From Eleginops maclovinus (Eukaryota; Chordata; Actinopteri; Perciformes; Eleginopidae): DNA of 64,000 nucleotides. Of the stretch, positions 1 to 11,552 are shown in pieces. The stretch covers positions 3,699,290 to 3,763,289 of the forward strand of contig NC_086363.1 in NCBI RefSeq assembly GCF_036324505.1, given 5' to 3'. Made by a program: the position numbers and the translations under genes. The first letter of the stretch is position 1. Each line of letters begins with the position of its first letter. The notes beneath the pieces were generated by a model that worked only from the letters and a program-made list of their open reading frames with translations, searched no databases and was not told where the DNA came from.

Positions 1-139
1 CTTTACAAGTCAAATCATTAATCAAATTAAAGTAAACTAGATAGTGTTTCTCAGCATAGGTACATGCACTGTGGGTCGTTTGTTCTTATCCCAATATGTA
101 TTTTCGCCTGTGATTTCTTATGATATTTCCTGGCACAGA

Positions 140-3094
140 ATGGCCTCCAAATTCATCAATGAGGGTGCGATTAAGACCCCTAAAAACGTCCGAGTGAATA
201 ACTTACTGAACGGAGGGACCCCGATCACCATCCCGGCCTCACCCTTCATGAAGAAGCTCGGCTGTGGGACTGGTGTCAACGTTTACCTCATGAACAGGTT
301 TGTAATTTTCTCTGTTTTAATCAAAAAGAAATGTGTCTAAGCTGGAAAAACAAGACGTATGCCAATTCTATGAGCACTATTCGGAAATATCAGCAGTTTC
401 TGTATTGAATAGTCACATATCTTTCCAAAAAATGTCATGTGTCAACATTGCTGTCACCCAAGCCTTCTGCATAACACATGTTTCCTGTCTGTCTGATAAT
501 AATAATAATATCCAATATGTGTTGTGTATTTAATTATTCCCAGAATGGGAAAGCTGAACGCGTCTCCCTGGGCTGTGAAGAAGATCAACAGGAAGTGTGC
601 ATCCAAACAGGTGGCGGTTTATCAGGAGCGCCTGAACGAGGAGGCGAAGGTCCTGAGGGGAATCAACCACCCAAACATTGTTGGTAAGACATTACAGCAG
701 GAAAGTACATTAACTGTGTTACAATGGCCTGGGGTCAGTGTACACCAGAAAATAATACATTGAAAGGTAAAGTGACAACATAAATGTACACATGCTCAAG
801 ATTCAGGCTGAGTGGACAAATGCTATAACTATGATGTGAGCTTTTCCATAGCTTTGATTTGAATTTCTGAACCAAGCACAAGAATCTGGTGTTGATTTTG
901 ATTTTCAAGCATGTGAATATTGGCTCGTTTAGGTTGATTATGTGTCCTTGTCATCCTAACATCGTAGGGTTTCGTGCCTTCACCATGGCCAATGACGGAT
1001 CAAAATGTCTCGCAATGGAGTACGGAGGAGAGCAGTCACTCAACGACCTGATCGAGAAGAGAAAGAAGGACGGCCTCAAAGCTTTCCCTGCTGCCAACAT
1101 CGAAAAAGTAGCCCTGCATGTTGCTCGTGGCCTTAAGGTAAAGCATAAAGTCACTTCAACCTAGATTTGTATGTTTTTCTGGATTGACATCCCTCTTGTG
1201 TCTTCATGTACACTAGGGCTGAACAATTAATTGCATTTGCGATAATATCGCGATATGACAAAACAAGATTTTCCAACCGCAAAGGCTGCGATTTGACTGG
1301 TCACGTGATCTGGTCACGTGACTTGCGAGCGAAGCCAAGCAGGCAGGGAAATAAGTCAACGCTGCGCTTGAACCTGTTGCACAATGGCCTCAGGCTCGTC
1401 AGAAGAGTGCACGGCTGGAAGTTTGGTACCAAAGAGGGGCGGCACGTCAGTTGTGTGGAATTATTTTGGCTTTAAAAAGGAAGATGCTGCAACGTCAAGT
1501 ATTGTGCAGAACGTGCCTCGCTACTGTTGCTACCTCACGAGGTTCACGATTGATTTATTGCTTGTGTTCTTTGAAAAATACATGGGAAGAGGACCTTGAA
1601 AAAATAATCTCATATTAAATCGCAATTTTGAGGAAAAAAATCGCAATTAGATTATTTTCCAAAATCGTTCAGCCCTAATGTACACTAGAAATGTCAACAG
1701 TAGTTTATTGTTTGTCAGCTGCTCTTCCCGTTTGCACCCCTTTGAAATCTCAAGTTAGAGTGAAGAGGAGTATAATCGAACAGGTGATAGAAGCTCTAAC
1801 CTTTCTGTTTCCCTCCCCAGTATCTGCACAATGAGAAGAAGCTTCTGCACGGCGACATGAAGTCCTGTAACGTCGTCATCAAGGGCGACTTTGAGACGGT
1901 GAAGATCTGCGATGTCGGCGTGTCTCTTCAGCTGGACGAGAACATGAGAGGTAACGCTTGAGTTCATGTCAGTGAAGATAAAGTGGTAGCTTTAATGTGA
2001 AAATACAGCCTTGTATTCCACAGCTCCTCAATATGATAAATAAAATGCAAATACAAGGTCAGTATCAGAAACCTTGTAAACAACAGGGACATTTTTTTAT
2101 CATCCTGGATTAAAGCACAGAATTGGCAGATAAATATGAGAGGAAACAACAGCTTAATGATTGTGTTTGTCTTTCCATCAATACCGTTTCCCTTCACTCT
2201 CTCTCCTCAGTGTCAGATCCCGAGGCGGAGTACATCGGCACCGAGCCCTGGAAACCGAAGGAAGCTCTGGATGAGGACGGAGAGATCACGGACAAGGCGG
2301 ACATCTTTGCATACGGGCTGACTCTGTGGGAGATGATGTCGCTGGCCATGCCTCACCTGGAGATGCTGGAGGATGAGGGCAACGAAGAACACAATGAAGA
2401 AGATACGGAGGAAGATGCAGGTGAGACAGATGACCTGTGGCCTTTCAACACACATTTCTTCAGGAAAGACAATTCAGACTTGTTCAGACCGTGCATATGA
2501 GGTACCACATTTTTAGCTTATTGAAAACAAACACTTTCATAGCTGTAATGAAACATATTAGAATCACATTTTTATGGCACACTATTACGTATTTTTCTTG
2601 GCAAAAACTATGACTTTTTACAACATTTAGGTTCAGTGGTACACATTTGTTGTGAGCTGCAATAATATCTATTATTTTACAACAATACTGTGACTTTAAA
2701 CTGCTTTGTTTTATATGTCAAGTAAAAGTTTTCATCCAGTCTCTAAAAGTCCTTCAAAAAAGCTTCCTATTTATGGTTGATTTATCGTTTTGGGACATTT
2801 CCAGCAGCTACAGTCAGACCAGTTTTACTGATCATTGACACATGCTGCGTTTGTGTTTCAGACGAATCGGTGGAGGAAAGCTTTGACGAGGACGCGTACT
2901 ACGAGCGGTTGGGGACGAGGCCAGCGGTGGATGTCGAGGCTCTGGGAAACTCGTACTTGAGCATGGTGGAGCTCTTCCATCACTGCACAGAAGAAAACCC
3001 CAAGAGCAGACCCTCAGCTGCACAGATCGTCCAGGCTTTAGAGAGAAACACCCAAATTGATGAAAAATCCAGCGAGCTGATCGTCATCGACTGA
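140..3094 (+). CDS. pbk: PDZ-binding kinase / TOPK, 6 coding exons
   Basis: Serine/threonine mitotic kinase of the MAPKK-like TOPK family. Coding exons: 140-297, 544-683, 968-1137, 1821-1950, 2211-2420, 2862-3094; total 1,041 nt, 346 aa (human 322), all junctions in frame. The start is the first Met after an apparent acceptor AG at 137-138. Seen in the protein: N-terminal [11 protein letters not shown] and glycine loop [12 protein letters not shown]-site lysines in SPWAVKK (about residues 65-66); [10 protein letters not shown]; catalytic loop HGDMK (166-170), where this family has HGD instead of HRD; DVG (187-189) instead of [13 protein letters not shown] and [14 protein letters not shown]. 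An acidic insert precedes YYERLGTRP. The C-terminus ends IVID and lacks the ETDV PDZ ligand of human PBK. Intron 3 carries a hAT-derived insertion. An upstream non-coding exon is likely but outside the window. Assignment is secure. Confidence 0.96.
1214..1677 (+). mobile_element. Non-autonomous hAT element (internal-deletion derivative) in pbk intron 3
   Basis: A 464-bp element begins TAGGGCTGAACAATTAAT and ends ATCGTTCAGCCCTA, so its ends are inverted repeats. It is flanked by a perfect 8-bp duplication, ATGTACAC, at 1206-1213 and 1678-1685. The 8-bp duplication and TAGGG ends are hallmarks of hAT transposons. Inside, 1384-1500 encodes a short stretch ([13 protein letters not shown]) that resembles the start of the BED zinc finger of hAT transposases, so this looks like a deleted autonomous copy. 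It lies between pbk exons 3 and 4 and does not touch either splice site. Confidence 0.9.
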
Positions 3095-3505
3095 ATCTGC
3101 ATATTAGTCATGTGTTTACGTGGATCCAGACTGTTATTCAAAGACTGGGTTAAGATTGAACTGTCACGGGTCTTATATTAGACGTATCAGACCCCTGCAA
3201 ATGTCTCTTATTTACTTTCCAGAAAATGTAAATATTGTGGATCTGGCCTAAATGGTGGATGATTTGGGCGTGAATGAAGCTTAAAAAAGCGACAACATCT
3301 TTATACTGTCCATCTTCGACACTTTCAGTAGCAACTATTTGTGTTGGCTTTGCTATACAGTATTTCCTTTTCCATACTTTGTGTTCCTCTTAAGGTCCTG
3401 TGTGTGTTTGTGTGTGCACGTTCGTGTTTTCAAATTGGTAATGTTATGTGTGTTCCTCTTATGTTTCATTGGCTATAGAACTATTAAAAAAATACAATGA
3501 AGTTG
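3095..3505 (+). other. pbk: pbk 3' UTR
   Basis: Non-coding sequence following the pbk stop codon. An ATTAAA poly(A) signal at about 3482-3487 suggests cleavage near 3500. No other feature is seen. Confidence 0.6.
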
Positions 3506-3746
3506 TTTGTGTTGAGCTGCAGTTCTATCAGCTTTTATTTTAGGTGTATTTGAATACATGTACAGCATTTTTTATTATTATTGGAAAGCAGGTGGTTATT
3601 ATTTGATGCTAAAACGTTTTGTTGTCTGGTCTTAAGTCATCGTCACTCTTGAAGTACCTTCGTGTTTTTACAGTAAATATGAAGCTAAAGCTGCTAGCTA
3701 TCTCAGCAGAAAGACTGGATGATACACAAATGATACCCACTTTTTT

Positions 3747-4263
3747 TTAAAGGTCACCTATTATGCAAAATGCCGTTTTTGATGTCTTTTATACGTAATT
3801 ATGTTGACTGGAGAGAGACTGTAAAGAAGCCGGGATATATAGATTAAAAAGCATCGCTGACACTCAGAGCTAACGCTGTACTGCAGAGAGTAGGTGTAAA
3901 GAAGCCGGATATTAACTGTACTGTACTTGTGGTAAACCCTGCGGGAGAGAAACGTTTGAGCTCCATACCGTTTCAGAAATGATGCTTGATGTGGTTTGGG
4001 ACGAAATGTGGTGTTTAATCGCAGCAGCGTTTAGCCTAGTTTCTGAGGGTAGACACACTTCTCTTCGCTGAGTTCACTGTTTCCATGGGGACGTGCCAAA
4101 GGGGCGTGGCCAGCAGCAGCCTCCATTAAAAATGCACTTGTGGAACAGGGCTGAAATAGAGGGGTATGAGGCATGGCTACAATGGGGGATCCGTTTTATT
4201 TGGTATTGGTTTTGTAGATATGGCCCTATATTGTTCAAATACAGTACAATACTGGACCTTTAA
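3747..4263. mobile_element. TTAA-flanked MITE-like repeat between pbk and esco2
   Basis: The segment opens with TTAA-AGGTCACCTATTATGC and closes with ACTGGACCT-TTAA. The termini are short imperfect inverted repeats (AGGTC...TATT) next to TTAA, the target used by piggyBac and Kolobok type transposons. There is no coding capacity. The opening resembles a common fish dispersed repeat as I remember it. Inside, the phrase GTAAAGAAGCCGG(G)ATAT occurs twice about 70 bp apart. Family assignment is tentative. Confidence 0.55.
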
Positions 4264-4334
4264 AGTAACATTCTATAAAACAAATTTAAGAGAACTGTTA
4301 GTGTATTAAAAAAAAGCATGTTCAAGAAACAGTT

Positions 4335-5236
4335 TAAGGAAAATGCAATATGTTTATTAATGTATTTACAAAGTAAAATGGCCTATTAACACATTTTCAT
4401 TACAAAAATGTTCAGAAAAACCTCAAACTGGAAGTACCTTAAAAAGGAGAACGTATCAAAAAGGAGGCCTCTAGCTTTATTTCATACAAAAAAAATTGAA
4501 AACATTCAGTCCCTGCAAATTTCAAGCTGCTCATTAGGCAGAATATAAACATCTGAATACAAAGCGCTGCCAATATAGACAACATTCAACAGCAGAACGG
4601 AATATAAATACTGAGCGATAACAGGTGCCTCGTTACCCTCTAAAACTCTACATACTTCACCCACTAAAAAGTCATTTGAATCATCAAAAACTGCCACGTT
4701 TACTGGAATATGTGAAGTACATTTTGTTAATCTAAAAAAAAAACACAGAAAGGTCTTCATGAATGTATTCGATGTGATCTGACTAAAAGAGCATTTAAAA
4801 GAGAAACGTTTAGGTCAAAATGCATGCGTTTGGCAAGTAGTGTGCATACAAACGTATTGAAATAAATGTTGATTTAACAGCTTGTTTGGTAGTGTTTCTA
4901 TTCAAATGAAACCCCTTTTTTCCCCAATGTGGATGTTTGCCAGAAAAGGACCTTTCTTTTTCTGGAGCAAGGGTGACTACAGATGATGATTTTGTGGGTG
5001 AAGTGTGCCATTATACCTGAACATGGAACGTAACTATAGATCTGAAGCTTAAACACGATCCAAAGCTTAAACACGATCCAAAGCTTAAACACGATCCAAA
5101 GCCTAGTTCACATTAGAAACCTGCTTTGCATTCTAAATACAATTTAACGATTGCCCAGAAGGTTTGTTAATATGCAATACGTTTAATCAAACATGTCAGC
5201 TAAGACAGAAATGCATCCTCGAGATATTTATTCACT
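4335..5236 (-). other. esco2: esco2 3' UTR
   Basis: Non-coding region downstream of the esco2 stop (minus strand). AATAAA signals on the minus strand lie at about 5226-5231, 4476-4481 and 4352-4357, so alternative ends are possible. It contains a three-copy 18-bp tandem repeat. Confidence 0.55.
5046..5099. repeat. 18-bp tandem repeat, 3 copies
   Basis: The unit AGCTTAAACACGATCCAA is repeated three times without change at 5046-5063, 5064-5081 and 5082-5099. It lies in the presumed esco2 3' UTR. Confidence 0.95.
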
Positions 5237-7216
5237 TTATGCAATGAAGTTGTAAACGAGGAAGGTCGGTGTGTTGGAGTACTTGGTGGCAAACTGTTTC
5301 CCGTCAGGTGTCGGGTCAGAGAAGGCGACTTCCTGCTTTGTGAGGTGGCTGCCGTACACGAAGGTGCTCCTTTAAGAAAACAAGGAATTATTTGGAGGAA
5401 AGGGAAGAACATTCAGTAAAACCATATTCTAACAGAATTTGTGCAGCAGAAACAAGACGACATTAAGATGTTTGTTGTACCTGACGGTGTCCAGCATGCG
5501 TGTGGCGATGCCCTGTCGTCGGGACAGACTGAAGACCCAGATCCGGCTGATCCCGCACAGAGCTTGTTCGGGGATGACGGAGCAGCACCAGGCTCGGTGT
5601 CGCTCCATGAAGTCGTCCTTTGTCATGTCTTTGGGATGATCCGGCTGCTCCAGGACTCTGTAAGCCTGCAGGGACACACACCAGCAGCAATTAGGCACAG
5701 AACAATGAACGGCAAAGAGTTCAAAAGTCACAAAGGTACGTGACACAAACTGGAGGGAAACAACATTAACACACAGCCTGCTGCAGCCCTACCTGTCGGA
5801 TTGGCTCAGAGACGAGGCAGCCCACCACCATGCGCTCAGAGTTGATGAACAGGTAGGTCTTGGCCTGCGCGGGTCTGCTCAGGGTCATCTGCTGGAAACC
5901 CAACTCGTTATCAGCTACACGTCGAACATCATCAGCCTGAAAACAAACACACACATTGTGAGGAAGAACGCATGGGAAATAAACAGTCTGTACAAAAAAG
6001 TAAACGACATTCCCAGCAGCTACCAGTGTGATATGTTTGACTGATTTGATTTCCAGCCAGCTGAACTGCGAGGTTACAGACAAAGTGGAGAAACAAGTTC
6101 AATTCCTCACCTTTTTAACGGCATATTTGGGATCATCTGGCAAAACAAGGAGGATTTTTCCATCCCAGAACTCGGCAACCACCCGCTCCTTCTTCCATCC
6201 CTGAAAACACAACAGAGTGAAGAAGCTGCAGTTAAAACCAAACAACCCAGAACAAAACACCACTCTCTTCAAATAAAAACAAACCACCTTATTACCAGGG
6301 AACACTAAAGGGGAAAAGGGCTTTTTGGGATTGTTAGAGTTCAGTTCAGAGAGCTTAAAGGTTTACCACAAATTTGATGGACTCGAGGAAGCGCTGGTGG
6401 AACTGGTTGTGTTGGAAGTTGTCCTCCGGGTTGTCTAAGCTGTATACCATCCCACAGGAGCTGCAGGTCGTCGCTCCAAACTGCTTCTGACCTGCGTCCT
6501 AAGCGGGGAAAATGGAGACCACACACAAGAAGAAAATTGCACTCCAGTGACTTACACATATTTCATCCCCCTCTCCAACATACTTTTTAAATTTGCATTA
6601 AAACCCTGGTAAGATGTTGAATATTGACAAGCTTCATTCCAAATGCTCGGCCATCAGCCTTCTATCATATAATTACAAGTAAGGCTGGAAATATTGGTAC
6701 TTTGTTTCTGCTCTAGCTGCCAGATCAATTTAAAACTGCCCCCCCCCCACTCTTAAAGATATAACCTGAGGTATGAACGTACGATGATGAGCTGGTCGTC
6801 GTCCTGTTTCTCTTTCCTCCTGCGAACAGGTCGCTCTTTGACTGCAGGACTGGTCAGCAGGGATGCTGTCGGGGCAGAGGGGGTGCTGCAGGAAACTGGT
6901 GGCCGCAGGACTGCATTTCTTAACCTGCACAACAACCAATAACAGAAGATACACTGTAGGCTTAGTGGGTTAATGCAACATGCATTAGAATTTAATAAGG
7001 CTGATACATCCATCACATGTGGGAAGAAAATGTGCCAGATCATCAAAGCTTTACTTTGCCATATTTCCCTTATTTTCACAAAAGAAAATCCCTCTTCTCA
7101 CCTTTTGGAAGCAGTGCCAAAGATGGGATACACCCCTGCAGCATCTGTGCAGAAAATACACAAAAATATTTTAAATAAAGCAACATATATCAAACTGTGA
7201 TACTGGAACTTTTAAC

Positions 7217-7310
<94 letters not shown>

Positions 7311-9609
7311 CTTTGGGTGGGCTGGCAGCAGCGTCAGGACTTATATCACTCTGGTCCAAAATGGGCTTAAAGCCTCCACCCTGGAAGAAGAGAGGGCAAA
7401 ATAATGAGCGTTGGTTCAATATATTGATCCATCACCCACTATTTTACAACGTTTTCGACAGTGTTTGTTTCTTCGGTACCTGAGTACTGAAGGAGGACGC
7501 TGTGGATGCGGGACTTGCTGTTGGAGTCCTTGACAACACAATAAACAGCTCCTTGGTGATCCCATATGTTTCCAACTGCATTTTGGGAGAGCTGCGGAAG
7601 GAAGATGAAGGATATTGAAGACCCAGAACAATGCTTTTCTATAGTTACACATTTGGTCACAGGATACCCAAGCATATATTTTGTGCCTTTATGTTAGTGT
7701 ACTAAGTCAAGTACCTGAATGGCTTTGGAGATTCAGGCTCTTCAGATAAGGAGTCTAGCCAGTCTAACGGATCAAACTTTGGTCTCTGTTTGACGATCGA
7801 CTGGATGTCTTCTGTCGGGACCGGTGGGACAGCAGTCTGCAGGAAACCACCACGGTTAGTTAACATCAGCAGTACCATGTTAGAACGTTTTTAGAAATAC
7901 CACTGAAACTGATATACAAGTCAGCCAGTACCTGCCTCAGGTCCCAACTCATGTTAGTTAGTTTTGACACAAATCAGCTTGCATCAAATTAAAGCAACCC
8001 TCTCTCAGGCTCAATAAGGAGTATTGTACTTTAACTGTAGGTCCCACTGAGGATTCAGGGGCTTTTCTTATGTACAATAGTTACATTATAGTTTGTAAAT
8101 ACAATTCTTAAGTCCCAGGCTCCTCCAACAATAGGAAACATACATACATACAAACAAGACTAAACAGATGTAGTGGCTGCTCTCACCTCTTCAGGATGTT
8201 CCTGTACCTTCATCACTGGAGCAGCTGGCTTTGATTTCTCCGTCTGTGTCTGCAGCGGGACAGCTTTGCGTTTCACCGGGACTGAAACTGGCTTGGATTT
8301 GGGTGCAGATTTCTTGTACATGGACTTGGGTTTCTTCCCTGTACCGAAGAAAGCAGCTCCTACAATGATCTTGGGTTTGGGCTTCAGGCTGCTGAAAGCT
8401 GAAAAGCTGATGGTGATCGCATTCTTCGATTCTATTGGCTTAGGGAAGCTGACCGGAGGGGTGGTTGTAGTGGAGGCCGGTTTAGCGGTGAAACTAATAA
8501 GAGAAATGATGCAGAAACAGATTTTAAAAAGGGGAAATTATGACTAAAACTATACTTGTGATGTCCAACTAACTACACAAGGTGTCAGAAAGCTGCAGAA
8601 GATCCACATAGCAGGTGTTACTGGACTTTGACTTGTATGGAAACAAACCTGCTGCTGAGTTTGGAAAGTGTGATCGTCTTTGAAGATGTCACGCTGCTTT
8701 TGGTACCCAACTTTCCAGCGTCACTAGATCCCAAAACCACTTTTTTCTGCTTGCTACCTCCCTTAACAATATTCTTCTTCTTCTGCTGCTGCTGCTTTTT
8801 CTCCGGAGAAGGGGGGGAAGGAAGAGGACGAAGAGACAAAGGCAGTGAGTCCTTTATCGCCTTCCTCTCCAGTGGAGTGAGATAGACGGACTTCTTCTGG
8901 CCATAGAAGGAGCTTGTAATCATGGAAGGCTTGAACAGAGATTTACGAGGTGATTTGGCAGGAGATCCTAGACAAGACGATAGATATGTGAAAGATAGTA
9001 TATGAATAATGGAGGGAAAGGATGCACTTTGCAGCAATTCAGATCCCCTGCTTTTAATCGAACACGTCTTAGGGGATTTATGCATTCATGTAGAAAATAA
9101 AAAATAGGAGTCACAGCCCTGGTGCTAATTCCACTATTCTAAAGCCTTGTTTAAGACTTCCAACAGTCCCATCCGCACCTACACAAAGCTTCTCCCCTTA
9201 CCTGCTGCTTTCCGGGGGGATTTCTGTGGAGAGGGACAGTCTGCCTGACGCAGACGCCCCACTTGTTTCTTCTTGGTCGGAGACTGAGGGGGTTTCATGG
9301 GGCCTCTCCTCTTCATGGGAGACACATCCTGCCTCAGAGCAGTCTTGGCTGGGTGACTGAGTTAAGGGAAATGAAGATCAGTCACAGTGACGGAAGAGAA
9401 ACAGCAGAGGCAACACGGCTGTCACTAGGTCTCTCTTTAGATTCAAATGAGAAACCTTTGATACATTTCTATAAATGTGTTGTTGTAATACCAGTTTTTG
9501 TCCCAATACCAAACAAAGAGTAAAAACTGCCTAAACCACGTGTGTTCATATCTCACCTGTCAGAGTCCAGAGAGGCCAGCCTCCTCTTCCTTGTGGTCAT
9601 GGGGATCAT
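5237..9609 (-). CDS. esco2: ESCO2 cohesin (SMC3) N-acetyltransferase, 14 coding exons
   Basis: Acetylates SMC3 in S phase to establish sister-chromatid cohesion; nuclear. Exons in transcript order: 9609-9557, 9356-9202, 8967-8649, 8493-8187, 7836-7715, 7591-7480, 7380-7311, 7135-7102, 6924-6783, 6498-6367, 6200-6111, 5936-5793, 5665-5481, 5369-5237; 1,998 nt, 665 aa (human 601). The start Met ([10 protein letters not shown]) lies in the exon 9624-9557. The N-terminal half is basic and low in complexity, with YLTPLERK and [17 protein letters not shown] boxes typical of ESCO2. The zinc finger is C-X2-C-X14-H-X3-H (C450, C453, H468, H472). The acetyltransferase core has [18 protein letters not shown] with an acetyl-CoA loop, then FSDPTPDGK, ending FLVYNF. 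A non-coding first exon ends near 10297. A (CA)n tract abuts the donor of exon 7380-7311 and a (TG)n tract abuts the acceptor of the start exon. Confidence 0.96.
7221..7308. repeat. (GT)n microsatellite at an esco2 splice donor
   Basis: About 44 GT units on +. On the esco2 sense strand it reads (CA)n and begins at intron position +3, directly after the donor GT (7310-7309). Confidence 0.97.
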
Positions 9610-9624
9610 CTTCACAAACCTCAC

Positions 9625-9626
<2 letters not shown>

Positions 9627-9659
<33 letters not shown>
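9627..9659. repeat. (CA)n microsatellite at an esco2 splice acceptor
   Basis: On the esco2 sense strand this is (TG)n running straight into the acceptor (TGTGTAG), where a pyrimidine tract would normally sit. Confidence 0.9.
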
Positions 9660-9661
<2 letters not shown>

Positions 9662-10296
9662 GTAAGATTAGCCGGTCTACGGTAAAAAAAAAACAACACA
9701 ACTTTCAGCTTCAAAATGTTACATAATAAAATACATTGTGACTAACTGTTAAAATAAGAAAGCACAGAAAAACAAATGTGAAATGTATAAATATTTGACT
9801 AGAAATCTTCGCTTCTGTTTTTTAAATCACAATTTTCTTTGTTTATCTATGTATATGTTACCATGTACTGATTTGTGTGTATAACATATGTATATGTATG
9901 TATACAGGACAACCCGGTAAACTACACCAAGGTTATTGGTAGATTTGCAAGTGCAATTTGACATGACAACAGAAGACACCGAGTTTCATCTTGTTTTTGC
10001 ATAAATGTGCATTAAGCTCAACATTAGCTTAGCGTGACATGTTGGTTAAAGTGGAGATGAATGGATAATTGGCGGGATGTTTAGCTTCTACAAAAATGAC
10101 GTCCACGTAAACTAGCTAACACGACGATGTATACCAAGTTTAACCTGTTTGTGTCGTTGTTTGTGTCGGATTCAGAGATGATGAATAGATACCGTTAAAC
10201 TTTACACAGTTTCACGTAAATGCGTCGTTTAAAAGAAAAACAAACAACGTATTAAACACAGAAAAAACTACATAAAACACCTAACATATAGCTTAC

Positions 10297-10420
10297 CGAA
10301 AACGTTAATGTCACAATAGAGAACAAACTTAATGTCGGTTCAATGTTCGCGTTGCTGCTTCTTCTGCCCGCGTTTCTTCTCTGTGTTTTGAACAGCGCGC
10401 CAAATTCCCAAATAACAGAC
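10297..10420 (-). promoter_or_regulatory. esco2: esco2 first exon and core promoter with E2F and CHR-like sites
   Basis: The donor of a non-coding first exon (TTCG-GTAAGC) lies at 10297/10296. About 100 bp upstream, on the minus strand, TTTGGCGC (10404-10397) matches the E2F consensus. It is followed after exactly 4 nt by TTCAAA (10392-10387), the reverse complement of the CHR TTTGAA. This spacing matches the CDE/CHR tandem of cell-cycle genes repressed by DREAM, which suits an S-phase gene. The transcription start is inferred, not seen. Confidence 0.55.
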
Positions 10421-11060
10421 AAACCGGAAACGGAAACACTATGTCTTGATAGTGAAGTTACCATAATAAAACAGTTGAGGGACCACCCGGTCCTTGCCTT
10501 CAAAGTAAAGGATACCTGTTAAGAACTGGCAAAATAAGTTGTATGGAAGCTCTAAGAATATAAATTCGACTGAAATGAATTAGAATGTTACCTACGCCAA
10601 CTATATAAATTAGACAAAATAACACATTTTCTCTAAAAAATATTATTTTTTCTATTATAATTTGTCAATATTTTAGGCAACAATATAAATAATTGTGATC
10701 TTAAAGTTGGTCATCTATCTCCATAAAATTACCCTTTACCCAATATTATTAAAATTACGAAAATTGTGAGGTTGTAGGTAGTCTTTTTGGCAACAACAAG
10801 TTAGAAATTGCGTTTAACTTCACCATACAGCTTTAATTACAACACATCTGTCACAAACATCAAGAATAAATACAGTGTTTTTAGATTAAATATTGAATTG
10901 GGTTGTATGAGAAAGGCTGGATTTAATTTGTTAAAATCTGTTTTTTGTAATTTGTATGACTTGTAAAGTTGTTGGTTTAAAACTTGTACACTTCAAGAAT
11001 GTCCGCTTTTATTTTGTAAACCGATTCAGATACTTCCTGTCTAGTACTAACAACTTCCCG
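10421..11060. other. Intergenic region between divergent esco2 and ccdc25
   Basis: About 640 bp, mostly AT-rich, separating the two head-to-head first exons. I see no ORF or repeat of note. The last 60 bp (CCCGGGTCAAC, ACACGCGAAAA) may be the ccdc25 promoter. Confidence 0.5.
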
Positions 11061-11201
11061 GGTCAACTTCTACACGCGAAAAGTGACAGCAGCCACGATC
11101 AGTCGGAAAACAGCGTGTTGTGTCCCTAATTAGCTGTGTTAGCTTTCAAAATATAAACACTTAATATTCACATTTAAGTGGCAAGTTTTAATCTATCCAA
11201 A

Positions 11202-11492
11202 ATGGTGTTTTACTTCACAAGTGCCGGTGAGTAAAACCACAGCAGAGCTAGCAGCGATGTTAGCTTCTAGCTTGTTAGCCAACACTTTACAAAGCTTTAT
11301 TTATAATTAGTTAAATATTGATCATTTAATGTGACTCTTTCTGTGCCTTTAATTAGTTTGGTGGTAGCATATATAGTAATGATCGTTTTGTGGTTTCTCT
11401 CTCAGTGGTGAACCCTCACTACACAATCTACATGGGAAAAGACAAATATGAGAGTAAGTAAATATGATGAGTAAGATATCGTTAAATCTTTG

Positions 11493-11552
<60 letters not shown>

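Noticed and set aside
4898..5092. Minus-strand frame with periodic FKLWIV peptide
   Set aside because: The period comes from the 18-bp DNA repeat in the esco2 3' UTR; there is no start context or homologue I know.
5046..5099. CRISPR-like direct repeats
   Set aside because: The units are contiguous with no spacers and the sequence is vertebrate.
7171..7419. Long frames of alternating Thr-His or Cys-Val (also at 25633, 27008, 39554, 47000, 53635, 58435, 59142)
   Set aside because: These are translations of CA/GT microsatellites, not genes.
8173..8547. 124-codon plus-strand frame
   Set aside because: It is antisense to esco2 exon 8493-8187, whose own frame is clearly ESCO2.
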